Shown here one piece after another: positions 24,034 through 33,530 of a stretch of 42,596 nt of DNA. Origin of the DNA: JBGSYN01 sp041750975 (GTDB taxonomy: Bacteria; Pseudomonadota; Alphaproteobacteria; Geminicoccales; Geminicoccaceae); the NCBI GenBank assembly GCA_041750975.1, contig JBGSYN010000244.1, forward strand, positions 1 to 42,596. Reading direction: 5' to 3'. The notes beneath the pieces are model-generated. The model saw nothing but the letters and a program-made list of their open reading frames with translations, was not told where the DNA came from and made no database searches. Every line of letters starts with the position of its first letter. Position 1 is the first letter of the stretch. The translations under genes and the position numbers were made by a program.

Positions 24034-24687
24034 GTGGCACAGTCATCGAAATCCGAAGTCACCAAGCTCGCTCCCCGGCTCGTCGTCGACGCGCCTAATC
24101 GGCCAACGCGCGGCGACGCCGAAGCGGCCGTGCATACGCTACTGCAGTGGGCAGGCGATGATCCGGCCCGGAGCGGATTGATCGACACGCCGAAACGCGT
24201 CACCAAGGCATTCGAGGAGTATTTCGCTGGCTATAAGGTGGACGCTGCGGAACTACTGCGTCGTACCTTCGACGAGACCGAAGGCTACGACGAAATGGTG
24301 ATCCTGCGGGACATCGAGTTCACCTCCTTCTGTGAGCATCATTTGGCGCCGATTATGGGGCGGGCCCATATCGCCTACATTCCGGTCAATCGTGTCGTCG
24401 GCATCAGCAAGTTGGCGCGGGTTGTCGACGCCTTTGCGCGCCGGCTGCAGATCCAGGAGCGCCTGACCGCGCAGATCGCCGATACCATCGACGAGGTCTT
24501 GCAGCCCAAGGGCGTCGGCGTCGTGATCGAAGCCACCCATCACTGCATGACGACCCGAGGTGTGAAGCAGCATGGCACGTCAATGGTGACCAGCCGGATT
24601 CTCGGACAAATCCGCAAAGATCCCGCGACGCGCCGGGAGTTCCTGTCGCTGCTCGGTCACCGCAGCCATGGTGCAATGCCTGTCTGA
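24034..24687 (+). CDS. folE: GTP cyclohydrolase I
   Basis: FolE converts GTP to 7,8-dihydroneopterin triphosphate, the first step of folate (and queuosine) synthesis. The protein (217 residues) has EFTSFCEHHLAPIMGRAHIAYIP, with the zinc-binding Cys and His, GISKLARVVDAFARRLQIQERLT, and the downstream second half of the site in EATHHCMTTRGVKQHG. The GTG at 24034 is chosen because AGGAGG (24024-24029) is four bases upstream; ATG at 24016 is the alternative and would add six residues. The gene is divergent from gtrB and converges on the GNAT gene with a 28-base gap. It is a single-copy housekeeping gene in this window. Confidence 0.95.
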   Translation: MAQSSKSEVTKLAPRLVVDAPNRPTRGDAEAAVHTLLQWAGDDPARSGLIDTPKRVTKAFEEYFAGYKVDAAELLRRTFDETEGYDEMVILRDIEFTSFCEHHLAPIMGRAHIAYIPVNRVVGISKLARVVDAFARRLQIQERLTAQIADTIDEVLQPKGVGVVIEATHHCMTTRGVKQHGTSMVTSRILGQIRKDPATRREFLSLLGHRSHGAMPV

Positions 24688-24715
24688 TAGACGGGCGGTC
24701 CACCCACAGAGTGGT

Positions 24716-25240
24716 CTAGAGCTTCTCGATGTCGGCATCGAAACGGTCGAACGCCTCGCCGAAAAGCGCGTGCGCCATGACCGTTTCGGATGACGCCCCC
24801 CATGCCGCGTAAACCTTCTGGGCTGGCTTGTTCCAAAGTTTGCTGGCCCACCAGAGATAGCGGCGGCCCGAGCGCTTGGCGCTATGGACGATGACGGCCA
24901 TCAGCGCTCTGCCGACATTGTTGCCGCGATAATCCTTATCGACATAAAGATCCGCCACATAATAGCCGGGCACACCGAATCCGGTATCGTAAGAGGTGTG
25001 ATACAAGGCATAGCCGACGTCGGAATCTCCGACCCGGGCGATCAGCGTAACGTATTCCGCGAGTTCGCCGCATAGATCGCGGGCAATGACCTCGGCGGTC
25101 AGGTGGTCGGTCGGATCGCCCTGATGCGCGTTGAGGCCGGCACCGAGGCGTTCCATGACGTCGGCATCGTCAGGTCCGGCCAGGCGGACCTCGACGTCAT
25201 GAACTGTCAATGGCAGGAGCGTCTCGATGTCGATCGGCAT
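24716..25240 (-). CDS. GNAT family N-acetyltransferase
   Basis: The 174-residue protein carries the GNAT acetyl-CoA motif in VADLYVDKDYRGNNVGRALMA (around residues 93-113), where the RGNNVGRAL pyrophosphate loop follows a beta strand. The N-terminus VEVRLAGPDDADVMERL is typical of the fold. The acceptor cannot be inferred. It follows the aldehyde dehydrogenase after nine bases and is probably the last gene of the minus-strand set oxidoreductase - dehydrogenase - acetyltransferase, so it may act on the same small molecules, but this is speculative. Confidence 0.88.
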   Translation of the reverse strand: MPIDIETLLPLTVHDVEVRLAGPDDADVMERLGAGLNAHQGDPTDHLTAEVIARDLCGELAEYVTLIARVGDSDVGYALYHTSYDTGFGVPGYYVADLYVDKDYRGNNVGRALMAVIVHSAKRSGRRYLWWASKLWNKPAQKVYAAWGASSETVMAHALFGEAFDRFDADIEKL

Positions 25241-25249
25241 CGCTCTCGC

Positions 25250-26689
25250 TTAGACTGGCAGGGTGTAGGCGGTCTTCACGGTCGTGTAGAACTCCGCCGC
25301 ATAGCGACCCTGCTCCCGCGACCCGTAGGAACTGCCTTTGCGGCCACCGAAGGGCACGTGATAATCGACGCCCGCCGTCGGCAGATTGACCATCGCAAGT
25401 CCGGCCTGCGCGTGCCGCTTGAAATGTGAGGCATATTTCAGCGATGTCGTGCAGATACCGGTCGAAAGCCCGAACTGCGTGTCGTTCGCTGTCGCCAGGG
25501 CCTCCTCGTAATCATCGACACGTATGACCGAGGCGATCGGCCCGAAGATTTCTTCACGATTGATCCGCATCTCCTTGAGGCTCTCTGTGAACAGTGCCGG
25601 ACGCTGGAAAAATCCCTTAGTGTCGCGCTCCAGAACCTCGCCGCCCAGCACCAGATTGGCACCCTCCTTCTGGCCGATCTCAAGATAGGAGAGGTTTTGA
25701 TCGAGCTGGCTCTGGTCGACCACCGGGCCGATCTGCGTGCCTTGTTTCAAAGCGTCGTCGACCACGAGGTCGTTGATGGCTTGCGACATCGCGTCGACGA
25801 AGCGGTCATGAATCTCCTTGGTGACGATGAAGCGTGATGAGGCCGTGCAGCGCTGGCCGGTCGAGAAATAGGCGCCTTGCACGGAACAATTGACGGCCGT
25901 CTGAAGATCGGCGTCGTCGAGCACGACGAGGGGGTTCTTGCCGCCCATCTCGAGTTGGAATTTGGCGAGGCGGGCGGCACAGGTGCTGGCGATATGCTTG
26001 CCCGTGGCGACACTGCCGGTGAAGCTGATGGCGTCGACATCGGGCGACTTCAGCATGGTCTCGCCCACCACGCTGCCGCGGCCCATGACCAGGTTGAAGA
26101 CGCCCGCAGGCAGGCCGGCATTGGCGATGATCTCGCTGAGTGCCGAGGCGCAGCCGGGAACCAGATCGGCCGGCTTGAAGATGACGCAATTGCCGTAGGC
26201 GAGGGCCGGCGCGATCTTCCAGGCAGGGATGGCTATCGGGAAGTTCCAGGGTGTGATCAGGCCGACCACGCCGATCGGCTCGCGGGTCACCTCGACCTCG
26301 ACGCCGGGCCGCACCGAGGCAAGCTTATCGCCCGTCAGACGTAGCACTTCCCCAGAAAAGAACTTGAAGATTTGCGCCGCCCGAACGGTCTCGGCAATGC
26401 CCTCGGGCAGCGTCTTGCCCTCTTCGCGCGCCAGTAAACGACCAAGTTCTTCCTTGCGTGCCACGATCTCGTTGCCGATTTTCTCAAGGGCATCGAAACG
26501 CTGCTGGATGCCGCTCGTCGACCACGCCGGAAAGGCAGCACGGGCGGAGGCGATGGCATCTTCGGTCATTTTGGCATCGGCGTAGGCATACTCGCCGACG
26601 ATATCGTCGGTGTTCGACGGATTGATGTTGGTGCTGCTGGTCGAGCCCTCGATCCATTCGCCGTCGATAAAAAGTTTGTGCAGGGCCAT
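25250..26689 (-). CDS. NAD(P)+-dependent aldehyde dehydrogenase (semialdehyde type)
   Basis: The 479-residue protein is an aldehyde dehydrogenase superfamily enzyme. Catalytic residues are in place: Asn149 (TPWNF), Glu247 (QLEMGGKNP) and nucleophile Cys281 (STGQRCTASSR), with the nucleotide loop FTGSVATG at 223-230. Its overall sequence resembles alphaproteobacterial 2-ketoglutarate-semialdehyde / 2,5-dioxopentanoate dehydrogenases (FIDGEWIEGST start and VDYHVPFGGRKGSSYG end), which act late in sugar-acid degradation. AGGAAGG precedes the ATG at 26689. It lies 97 bases downstream of the large FAD/Fe-S oxidoreductase and nine bases upstream of GNAT. The exact aldehyde is not decided by the sequence. 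Confidence 0.92.
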   Translation of the reverse strand: MALHKLFIDGEWIEGSTSSTNINPSNTDDIVGEYAYADAKMTEDAIASARAAFPAWSTSGIQQRFDALEKIGNEIVARKEELGRLLAREEGKTLPEGIAETVRAAQIFKFFSGEVLRLTGDKLASVRPGVEVEVTREPIGVVGLITPWNFPIAIPAWKIAPALAYGNCVIFKPADLVPGCASALSEIIANAGLPAGVFNLVMGRGSVVGETMLKSPDVDAISFTGSVATGKHIASTCAARLAKFQLEMGGKNPLVVLDDADLQTAVNCSVQGAYFSTGQRCTASSRFIVTKEIHDRFVDAMSQAINDLVVDDALKQGTQIGPVVDQSQLDQNLSYLEIGQKEGANLVLGGEVLERDTKGFFQRPALFTESLKEMRINREEIFGPIASVIRVDDYEEALATANDTQFGLSTGICTTSLKYASHFKRHAQAGLAMVNLPTAGVDYHVPFGGRKGSSYGSREQGRYAAEFYTTVKTAYTLPV

Positions 26690-26786
26690 CGGGCCTTCCT
26701 CCAATGATTGGTTGCTGATGCCTGATTGCCTGCGACCATAGACCAGGAAGCACCACCGGCAAGCGGTTGTCCGTCTGCAGCACTGC

Positions 26787-29696
26787 TCAGAGGCGCAGGG
26801 AATCGGCAATGAACTGGGCGATATGGCGCGCTTCGCGGCCACTCCCTTCCATGATCTGATGACGACAGGAAAAGCCGTTGGCGACAATCTCGGTCGATGG
26901 TGCAGCCTCCCTGACTGCGGGCAGGAGCGACGCTTCCGCCATCCGCATCGAGGTGTCGAAGGTCTCGGCGCGATAGCCGAACGCCCCCGCCATCCCGCAG
27001 CAACCCGCGCCGATCGCCCGGGGCCGGCAGCCGGGCAGGGCCTCGAGCACGCGATGCAACGCCGGCACGGTACCGAAAGCCTTTTCGTGACAGTGACCGT
27101 GATAAATAACGTCCATTTCCGCCGCATCGTTCCGAACGGGCATGCGCTCCAGGTGTTTGTCGAGAAATTCCGTCAGCATTTGGCTGGCCTGACCGAGGCC
27201 ACCGAATTCGTCTTGCGGTAGCAGCACTGCAAACTCGTCGCGCAGCGTCAGCAGGCATGAGGGTTCGAGACCAACGATCGGCGTTCCGCTTTCGACGAAG
27301 GGTGTTAGGGCCCGGGCCGTGCGCCGCGCCTCACGCCGCGCCTCCTCGACCATTCCGGCCGCCAGGTAGGTCCTTCCACAACAAAGCGGCCGTTCGTCGC
27401 TCGGATCGGCCGTCTCAACGGCAAATCCCAACGCACCCAGAACCGTCTCGGCCGCCCGCAGATTGTCCGGTTCGAAATATCGATTGAACGTGTCGGCAAA
27501 GAGTAGCACTGGATCGCCCGGGCCCTGGGCGCCCGCTGCTCGATAGCTGTCGGTCCGCCATGCCGGCAGGGTTCGGCGGCGATCGAATCCAAGGCCGGCA
27601 TAAGATGCGGCGCGTTGGCCGAGATTGGCCAGCGGCGCCAATTTCGAGAGGTGCGGCGCAAGACGCGGCAGTTCCGCGATCACCCGTTCCCGCAACCGGC
27701 GGGGATGCCGCCTGTGATAATGGTAGAGGAACTCGGTTTTCATGCGCGCCATGTCGACGCCGGTCGGGCACTCGCGCTTGCAGGCCTTGCAGCCGACACA
27801 GAGCTCGAGTGTGTCGTACATCGCCCGATCGGTGAGCGCACCCTCGCCGAGCTGGCCGGAAAGCGCCAACCTTAGACTATTGGCTCGGCCGCGGGTTGTA
27901 TCGCGCTCATCGCGTGTCGCCCGGTAGGAGGGGCACATGACCCCGTCCGCGAGTTTCCTGCAGGCGCCGTTGTTGTTGCACATCTCCGATACCCCGAGAA
28001 ACCCGCCCCATTCCGACCAGTTGAGGGCCGTCTTGAGCGCCAAGGGCGCATGGCCCGGCTTGAACCGAAACAGGGTCCGGTCATCCATTCGGGAGCTGCG
28101 GACGATCTTGCCTGGATTGAGAAGGCCATCGGGATCGAAGCTGTCCTTGACTTCCTCGAAAGCGCGCACGATTCGCGGCCCGAACATCGGCTCATGAAAT
28201 TCCGAGCGCGCCAGGCCGTCGCCATGCTCGCCCGAATGAGCACCCTTGTACTCGCGCACCATGGCCATCGCCTCTTCGGCAATGGCCCGCATTTTCAAGG
28301 TTTCGGCCTCGAGCTTAAGGTTGAGGATCGGACGGACATGCAAGCAGCCGACGGAGGCATGGGCGTACCAGGTGCCTTTGGTGCCGTGGCGGGCAAAGAC
28401 TTCATTGAGCCGGCTCGTATACCCCGCCAAGTGTTCCAGCGGCACGGCGCAATCCTCGATGAAGGAGACCGGCTTGCCGTCGCCCTTCATCGACATCACG
28501 ATATTCAGCCCCGCCTTTCTGAGTTCCCAGATATCGCTCTGGAACGCGGGCGCTTCCGCTTCCACGACCGCACCCGGCAGGCCCAGTTCGCCCATGAGGT
28601 CCTCGAGTTGACGGAGCTTCGACTGCTGGAGACCCAGGTCGTCGCCCGCGAATTCGACCAGCAAGAGCGCGTCGGGTTCGCCCCGCACGAAACTCGGCAG
28701 GAGCGACGCGAATGCGGGGATTGCCCTGGCAAGATCCAGGATCGAGCGGTCGACGAGTTCGACGGCGGTCGGATCGAGCCTGACGATGTGTTGGGCGCTG
28801 TCCATCGCCTCGAAAAAGGTCGGGAAATGGCAGACCCCGAGGACCTTGTTCCGGGGCGGCGCGGTCAGCTTGAGCTTTATCTTGCGAAAATAGGCGAGCG
28901 TACCTTCGGAACCTACCAAGAGCTTGGTCAGATCGTCTCCGCCCGGATCGAGGCGGTCGAGATTATAGCCGCCGACCTGTCGCGCGGTTTTTGGAAACCT
29001 TGCCGCGATCTCGTCTCGTTCCCGCACCATGATGGTCGAGACGGTCCGGCTGATCTCCGATGGGACCGGCCATTCATTGTCGCCCTCGAGGCCGAACCTG
29101 GTTCGACTGCCATCGGCGAGAACGCTATCGATGGCTTGAACATTGTCGACCATGACGCCGTAGCGTAGCGAGCGCGAGCCGCAGGAGTGGTTGGCGGTCA
29201 TCCCCCCGATCGTCGCCTGACTACCGGTCGAAATATCGACCGGGAACATCAGTCCGTACGGCTTCAGCCGGCGATTGAGTTCGTCGAGGACGATGCCGGG
29301 TTCGACCCAGACACTCTCGTCCCCGGGTTCGGGATCGTCCGTCGAGTTTAGATATTTGCTCGTGTCGATGACGAGACCGGCGCCGACGGTCTGACCTGCC
29401 TGCGAGGTCCCGCCGCCCCGAAACGTGACGGAAACGCCCTCATCGCGGACAATCTCCAGGGTCGCTTCGACGTCTGCCGTCGTCCGTGGAATCACGACCC
29501 CAAGAGGCTCGATCTGGTAGATCGAGGCGTCGGTCGCATAGCGCCCGCGGTCGAACCTGCCGAACCGGACCTCGCCTTCGAGCGCCCTTTTGAGTCTCGG
29601 CTCCAAAGCGCCTTGGATATCGCGATGGGTTTTGGGGCGGATGGTGACGGTTGCCACGGAGTTGAGCCTCTCGACACGTGCCTCGTTGCTGTCCAC
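26787..29696 (-). CDS. FAD-binding and Fe-S 2-hydroxyacid dehydrogenase (YdiJ / D-2-hydroxyglutarate or D-lactate dehydrogenase type)
   Basis: This 969-residue protein joins a GlcD-like flavoprotein to a GlpC/GlcF-like electron-transfer region. The PCMH FAD domain has VSVTFRGGGTSQAGQT (residues 88-103) and SQATIGGMTANHSCGSRSLR (near 159-178). The C-terminal FAD-oxidase part has HSGEHGDG at 487-494. Cysteines C573, C579 and C588, then CVGCKACKRECP at 633-644 (C633, C636, C639, C643), make at least one 4Fe-4S site. Two CCG domains hold CC at 772-773 and 899-900. The family oxidises 2-hydroxyacids and passes electrons toward quinone. The start is a GTG at 29696; a later GTG (Val14) is possible. 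It is divergent from the aminotransferase gene, 39 bases away. Confidence 0.93.
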   Translation of the reverse strand: MDSNEARVERLNSVATVTIRPKTHRDIQGALEPRLKRALEGEVRFGRFDRGRYATDASIYQIEPLGVVIPRTTADVEATLEIVRDEGVSVTFRGGGTSQAGQTVGAGLVIDTSKYLNSTDDPEPGDESVWVEPGIVLDELNRRLKPYGLMFPVDISTGSQATIGGMTANHSCGSRSLRYGVMVDNVQAIDSVLADGSRTRFGLEGDNEWPVPSEISRTVSTIMVRERDEIAARFPKTARQVGGYNLDRLDPGGDDLTKLLVGSEGTLAYFRKIKLKLTAPPRNKVLGVCHFPTFFEAMDSAQHIVRLDPTAVELVDRSILDLARAIPAFASLLPSFVRGEPDALLLVEFAGDDLGLQQSKLRQLEDLMGELGLPGAVVEAEAPAFQSDIWELRKAGLNIVMSMKGDGKPVSFIEDCAVPLEHLAGYTSRLNEVFARHGTKGTWYAHASVGCLHVRPILNLKLEAETLKMRAIAEEAMAMVREYKGAHSGEHGDGLARSEFHEPMFGPRIVRAFEEVKDSFDPDGLLNPGKIVRSSRMDDRTLFRFKPGHAPLALKTALNWSEWGGFLGVSEMCNNNGACRKLADGVMCPSYRATRDERDTTRGRANSLRLALSGQLGEGALTDRAMYDTLELCVGCKACKRECPTGVDMARMKTEFLYHYHRRHPRRLRERVIAELPRLAPHLSKLAPLANLGQRAASYAGLGFDRRRTLPAWRTDSYRAAGAQGPGDPVLLFADTFNRYFEPDNLRAAETVLGALGFAVETADPSDERPLCCGRTYLAAGMVEEARREARRTARALTPFVESGTPIVGLEPSCLLTLRDEFAVLLPQDEFGGLGQASQMLTEFLDKHLERMPVRNDAAEMDVIYHGHCHEKAFGTVPALHRVLEALPGCRPRAIGAGCCGMAGAFGYRAETFDTSMRMAEASLLPAVREAAPSTEIVANGFSCRHQIMEGSGREARHIAQFIADSLRL

Positions 29697-29735
29697 TCTA
29701 GGCCGTGGGGGTCATGAACGCGAGGTCAGGCGAAA

Positions 29736-30908
29736 ATGGGCTACAACAGACCGGCGGGGCGGCATTGGCTGCAGATACCGGGGCCGACCAACGTGCCGGA
29801 TCGGATCCTGCGCGCCATGGACCGGCCGACGATCGATCATCGCGGTCCGGAATTCCAGGATCTCACGAGGCATATTCTCGAACGGATCGGCGCCGTATTC
29901 GGCACTGCCGACCCGGTCGTCATCTATCCGAGTTCGGGCACGGGTGCCTGGGAAGCGGCGCTCGTCAATACTCTCTCGCCAGGCGATCATGTCCTGATTT
30001 GCGAGACCGGGCATTTCTCGAATCTTTGGGCGCAGCTGGCGCGCGGCCTCGGCTTCGAGGTCGAGGTCCTGCAGGGCGACTGGCGCCGCGGTGCGGATTC
30101 CGTTCAGCTCGAGGCACGGCTGAGCGAGGATACGGACCACGCCATCAAAGCGCTCTGCCTTGTGCATAACGAGACCTCGACCGGGGTCACGAGCGATATC
30201 GGCGCAGCGCGTGAAGTGCTCGATGCGCTCGGACATCCGGCATTGCTGATGGTCGATGCGGTCTCATCGCTCGGCTGTATCGAGGTGCGCCACGATGGCT
30301 GGAGGGTCGATGTCACCGTTTCGGGCTCACAGAAGGGCCTGATGCTGCCGCCCGGGCTCGGGTTCAACGCGATCAGCGCGACAGCACGCGATGCCAACCG
30401 ACAGGCAAGACAGCCGCGAGGCTATTGGGACTGGCAGTCGATTCTTGCGACCAATGCGCAGGGCATGTTTCCCTACACTCCCGCGACGAACCTGCTTTTC
30501 GCCCTGGATACCGCCCTCGACATGCTAAACGAGGAAGGGCTCGAGAACGTGTTTGCGCGTCACCGGCGACACGCCCGGGCCACGCGCGCCGCCGTCGATG
30601 CCTGGGGTCTGGCCCTGGTGGCACGCCGACCGGAAGAATATTCGAGTGCGGTGACCGCGGTGTCGATGCCGGAGGGGTTCGATGCCGACGCTTTCCGGGC
30701 GCATGTGCTGGAGCGTTTCGACATGTCTCTCGGCAGTGGGCTCGCCAAGCTGCAGGGTCGCGTCTTCCGGATCGGCCATCTCGGCGATTTCAACGATCTG
30801 GCGCTGATGGGAACCCTTGCCGGCGTCGAACTGGGGCTGGCCGAATTCGGCATCGCCTCCAAGACAAGCGGCATTTCAGCGGCGATGCAAACTCTGAAAC
30901 AGAGTTGA
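29736..30908 (+). CDS. Serine--glyoxylate aminotransferase (class V)
   Basis: The 390-residue protein is a class V PLP-dependent aminotransferase. It begins with HWLQIPGPTNVPDRIL, has IYPSSGTGAWEAALVNTLSPGD, VDAVSSLGCIEV, and the PLP lysine in VSGSQKGLMLPPGLGF. This is the SGAT/AGXT pattern, which converts serine and glyoxylate to hydroxypyruvate and glycine. The partner enzyme expected for hydroxypyruvate is the 2-hydroxyacid dehydrogenase encoded at 33531-34478. It is divergent from the large FAD/Fe-S oxidoreductase; its stop is immediately followed, with no spacer, by the stop of the converging acyltransferase gene. Confidence 0.93.
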   Translation: MGYNRPAGRHWLQIPGPTNVPDRILRAMDRPTIDHRGPEFQDLTRHILERIGAVFGTADPVVIYPSSGTGAWEAALVNTLSPGDHVLICETGHFSNLWAQLARGLGFEVEVLQGDWRRGADSVQLEARLSEDTDHAIKALCLVHNETSTGVTSDIGAAREVLDALGHPALLMVDAVSSLGCIEVRHDGWRVDVTVSGSQKGLMLPPGLGFNAISATARDANRQARQPRGYWDWQSILATNAQGMFPYTPATNLLFALDTALDMLNEEGLENVFARHRRHARATRAAVDAWGLALVARRPEEYSSAVTAVSMPEGFDADAFRAHVLERFDMSLGSGLAKLQGRVFRIGHLGDFNDLALMGTLAGVELGLAEFGIASKTSGISAAMQTLKQS

Positions 30909-31862
30909 TCAGGGCCGGATCGCTGCGGTTCCCGAGCGGCCGCGGACGCGGCGCAAGCGTGGTGCAAGCATGTCCCAGCGGCGGCCGTCGGCCTGCAGCG
31001 GCAAGAGACGCTCGACATAATGCTGGAGATCGCGAATGGCATGCTCGGGATCGGGACGCAGGCTGTCAGGCTCGATCGGCGCGCCAAAGGTCAGACCGAA
31101 CTGATGGCGGCGCTTGTTGAGGAGTTCGCGGAACAGGGTGATGTCCCTGAGTTCGACGCTGATCTGAGATACGAGATAAAATATTAGAGAATTCCGCGCC
31201 CGAACGTAAAGGGGTATGATCGGGGCCTTGTATTTGCGAGCCAGAGTCACCGCCGTCGGCAGCCAGTCGCGCTCGCGCAGACCTGTTGCACTCATGTAGG
31301 CGAGCCGGCCCGACGGAAAGATCAAGACCAACTCTTCTTGGCGCATCGCGCGCGAGACTTCCTGGAAGGTCGCCCGGCTGCTGCCGACCGATCTGCGGTT
31401 TCGGCCCCACTCGATCGGGATGAACATATCGGTCATGCCGGGAACGGCGCGCAGCGCATCCCGGTTGACGAAAAAGCGGAAATCCTTCCGCACCCTGCTG
31501 AGGACATCGAAGATCGCGACACCGTCGGCAAGGCCGGTGGGGTGGTTGGCGACCAGGATTGCACGGCCGTCCGTGGGCACGTTCTCGAGGCCGTTTACGG
31601 TCAACCGAAAGGCAAGCTCTCGAGCTGCCAGAGACATCATCTCATGGCCCGTGAAATCCGCGATCGTGTCGATCAGTTCGACCGCCTCTCGATGTTGCAC
31701 CAGCGGATAGACGAAGGTCTTGAACAGCCAACGGATCTGGGGATCGCCGAGCAAATGAGGCGCTCGCTCTTCGATCAGCACATCGACGATATGCCGGTCG
31801 CCGACCGGGTGGTCGGCTGGGATGACATTGTGGTAGGCTCTCGCAAGTGCCTGGCTGATCAT
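30909..31862 (-). CDS. PlsC-domain 1-acyl-sn-glycerol-3-phosphate acyltransferase family protein
   Basis: The 317-residue protein has the acyltransferase block I in ILVANHPTGLADGVAIFDVL, whose NHPTG..D resembles the catalytic HX4D region of PlsC/GPAT-type acyltransferases, plus FINRDALRAV-like FFVNRDALRAVPG and the FPSGRLAYM block that would bind glycerol phosphate. The histidine-to-aspartate spacing is one residue longer than the strict HX4D form. It probably transfers acyl chains in membrane lipid synthesis, but the acceptor is unknown. An unusually long N-terminal region of about 120 residues precedes the domain. It is alone on the minus strand here. Confidence 0.82.
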   Translation of the reverse strand: MISQALARAYHNVIPADHPVGDRHIVDVLIEERAPHLLGDPQIRWLFKTFVYPLVQHREAVELIDTIADFTGHEMMSLAARELAFRLTVNGLENVPTDGRAILVANHPTGLADGVAIFDVLSRVRKDFRFFVNRDALRAVPGMTDMFIPIEWGRNRRSVGSSRATFQEVSRAMRQEELVLIFPSGRLAYMSATGLRERDWLPTAVTLARKYKAPIIPLYVRARNSLIFYLVSQISVELRDITLFRELLNKRRHQFGLTFGAPIEPDSLRPDPEHAIRDLQHYVERLLPLQADGRRWDMLAPRLRRVRGRSGTAAIRP

Positions 31863-31983
31863 GAACTTCGAAACCTGACTTGAGAGAAGAGCACCAGCTG
31901 AGCAGCGAGCCGGCCTCTGGTCAAGCCCGAGCTGCGGCGAGAGGTAGTGTCGCTATATAGCCGGTTTGGGCAATCGAACAAAG

Positions 31984-32406
31984 ATGACTCGACGCGGCGC
32001 ATCGACGCTTTCCCTAAGACAGACGACTCAGGTGCCGTTTGCATTCATCGCACTCATCGCCGCGACGTTGATTGTCGGTACCGTTAGCATGCTATTGACC
32101 ATCGACGCAGGTGGCAATCCCGATCGTACCGGGAAGCTGCTTGCGGTTTTTCCGGTTTCGAGTTCCCCTGCATCGATGCTTGGGGCGGTCGGCCGCGCCG
32201 ACGGTAAGATCATGGCGCATACGATGGTTCCAGGCATCGTCGAGGTTTTCGGAGATACCGAGGGCTTGTCCGGTCGGCTGCTCGATCAGGGAGCATTGTT
32301 GGTCCTGCCGCAACCGGGCCGGATCCTGACGATTGGCGGCTGCAGCTATCTGAGCCTAGAGGCCTACGACAAGCGAACCGGCAAGATCGTCTCGGGTCCG
32401 ATGTAA
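31984..32406 (+). CDS. Hypothetical membrane-anchored protein
   Basis: I do not recognise this 140-residue protein. It has one N-terminal hydrophobic segment (VPFAFIALIAATLIVGTVSML), followed by a soluble part rich in small residues with FPVSSSPASMLGAVGRADGK and PGRILTIGGCSYL near the end. It could be a single-pass inner-membrane or exported protein. The ATG at 31984 has no strong ribosome site; a TTG at 31966 is in frame. It stands alone between two minus-strand units; the enolase-superfamily gene ends four bases after it on the other strand. Confidence 0.55.
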   Translation: MTRRGASTLSLRQTTQVPFAFIALIAATLIVGTVSMLLTIDAGGNPDRTGKLLAVFPVSSSPASMLGAVGRADGKIMAHTMVPGIVEVFGDTEGLSGRLLDQGALLVLPQPGRILTIGGCSYLSLEAYDKRTGKIVSGPM

Positions 32407-32410
32407 ATGA

Positions 32411-33520
32411 TCAGTCGATGCGCATCGGCGTGCCTTCGATGAGGCGCGCATTGACAGCCTCGAAATTCCACTCGATGCCGATCCCCGGATCATCCGGCGG
32501 CAAGGCGAAACCTTCATGGATAGTCATGGTCTGGACCGTGATGTCGTCGAGTTGCGGGATATACTCGACCCAACGGCCATTGGGTACGGCTGCCGCGAGG
32601 GAGACATGCAGCTCCATCAGGAAGTGCGGCGAAACCGGAATGTTGAAGGCCTCGGCCAGATGCGCGACCTTGAGCCAGGGCGTGATCCCGCCAATTCTGG
32701 CAACGTCGACCTGGACGATCGAGCAGGCGCGGCGTTCCAAGTAATCCCGGAACTGCGCCAGCGAATAAAGCGATTCGCCGACCGCGACAGGTGTCGACGT
32801 CGCCCGCGCCAGATCGATGTGGCCGGCGACATCGTCGGCCGGCAGTGGCTCTTCGATCCAGGCAAGGTCCAGGCCCTGAAACAGGCCGGCGCGCCGGACG
32901 GCCTCGTCCACGGTGAAGGCCTGGTTGGCATCGGTCATGACCTCGAATTCGGCGCCGATGGCGGCGCGGACGGCTTCGAGCCTTGCCAGATCATCCGCTG
33001 CGTGCGGCTTGCCGATCTTCACCTTGCAGCCTTTGAAGCCCCGTTCTTTCGCCAGGATCGCCTGATCGACCAGCTCTTCACGGGAGAGCTGCAGCCAGCC
33101 GCCTTCGGTCGAATAGAGGGGCACTTTTTCCTGGGCACCCCCCGCCAAGACATAGAGCGGCAGTCCGGCGCGCTTGCAGCGCAGATCCCAAAGTGCCGTG
33201 TCGATCGCTGCCAGCGCCAATGAGGTAATCGCACCCACTGCGGTGGCGTGGGTCTTGAACAGGAGCAGCCGCCAGATTTCCTCGATCATCTCCGGATCGC
33301 GGCCGATCAGCTCCGGGCAGAGGTGATCGTGCAGCAGGCGGAGAATCGAAGAGCCACCCGTGCCGATCGTGTAGCTATAGCCGGTGCCGACGGCGCCGTC
33401 GTTATCGAAGATCCGAACGATCGGCGTTTCCTGGCTGACGAAGGACTGAATGGCGTCGGTGCGAATCACCTGCGGCGGCAGGTCCACCATCATGAGCTCG
33501 ATGCGTTCGATCGTCGGCAT
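32411..33520 (-). CDS. Mandelate racemase/enolase superfamily enzyme (sugar-acid dehydratase-like)
   Basis: The 369-residue protein shows the muconate-lactonizing/mandelate-racemase layout. KVK at 166-168 lies in the KxK position, metal ligands are Asp197 (MTDANQ), Glu223 (WIEEPL) and Glu249 (VGESLY), and Asp272 with His299 (SPHF) would form the His-Asp dyad of the mandelate-racemase subgroup. Such enzymes abstract the alpha-proton of a carboxylic acid and often dehydrate sugar acids. The substrate cannot be named from sequence. AGGAGGG lies six bases before the ATG at 33520. The 2-hydroxyacid dehydrogenase gene ends ten bases upstream on the same strand, so the two belong to one operon. Confidence 0.9.
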   Translation of the reverse strand: MPTIERIELMMVDLPPQVIRTDAIQSFVSQETPIVRIFDNDGAVGTGYSYTIGTGGSSILRLLHDHLCPELIGRDPEMIEEIWRLLLFKTHATAVGAITSLALAAIDTALWDLRCKRAGLPLYVLAGGAQEKVPLYSTEGGWLQLSREELVDQAILAKERGFKGCKVKIGKPHAADDLARLEAVRAAIGAEFEVMTDANQAFTVDEAVRRAGLFQGLDLAWIEEPLPADDVAGHIDLARATSTPVAVGESLYSLAQFRDYLERRACSIVQVDVARIGGITPWLKVAHLAEAFNIPVSPHFLMELHVSLAAAVPNGRWVEYIPQLDDITVQTMTIHEGFALPPDDPGIGIEWNFEAVNARLIEGTPMRID

Positions 33521-33530
33521 GATGGCCCTC

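Noticed and set aside
28050..29168. A 372-codon frame on the plus strand antisense to the FAD/Fe-S oxidoreductase.
   Set aside because: The opposite strand encodes a complete multi-domain enzyme; the frame has no motif and no ribosome site.
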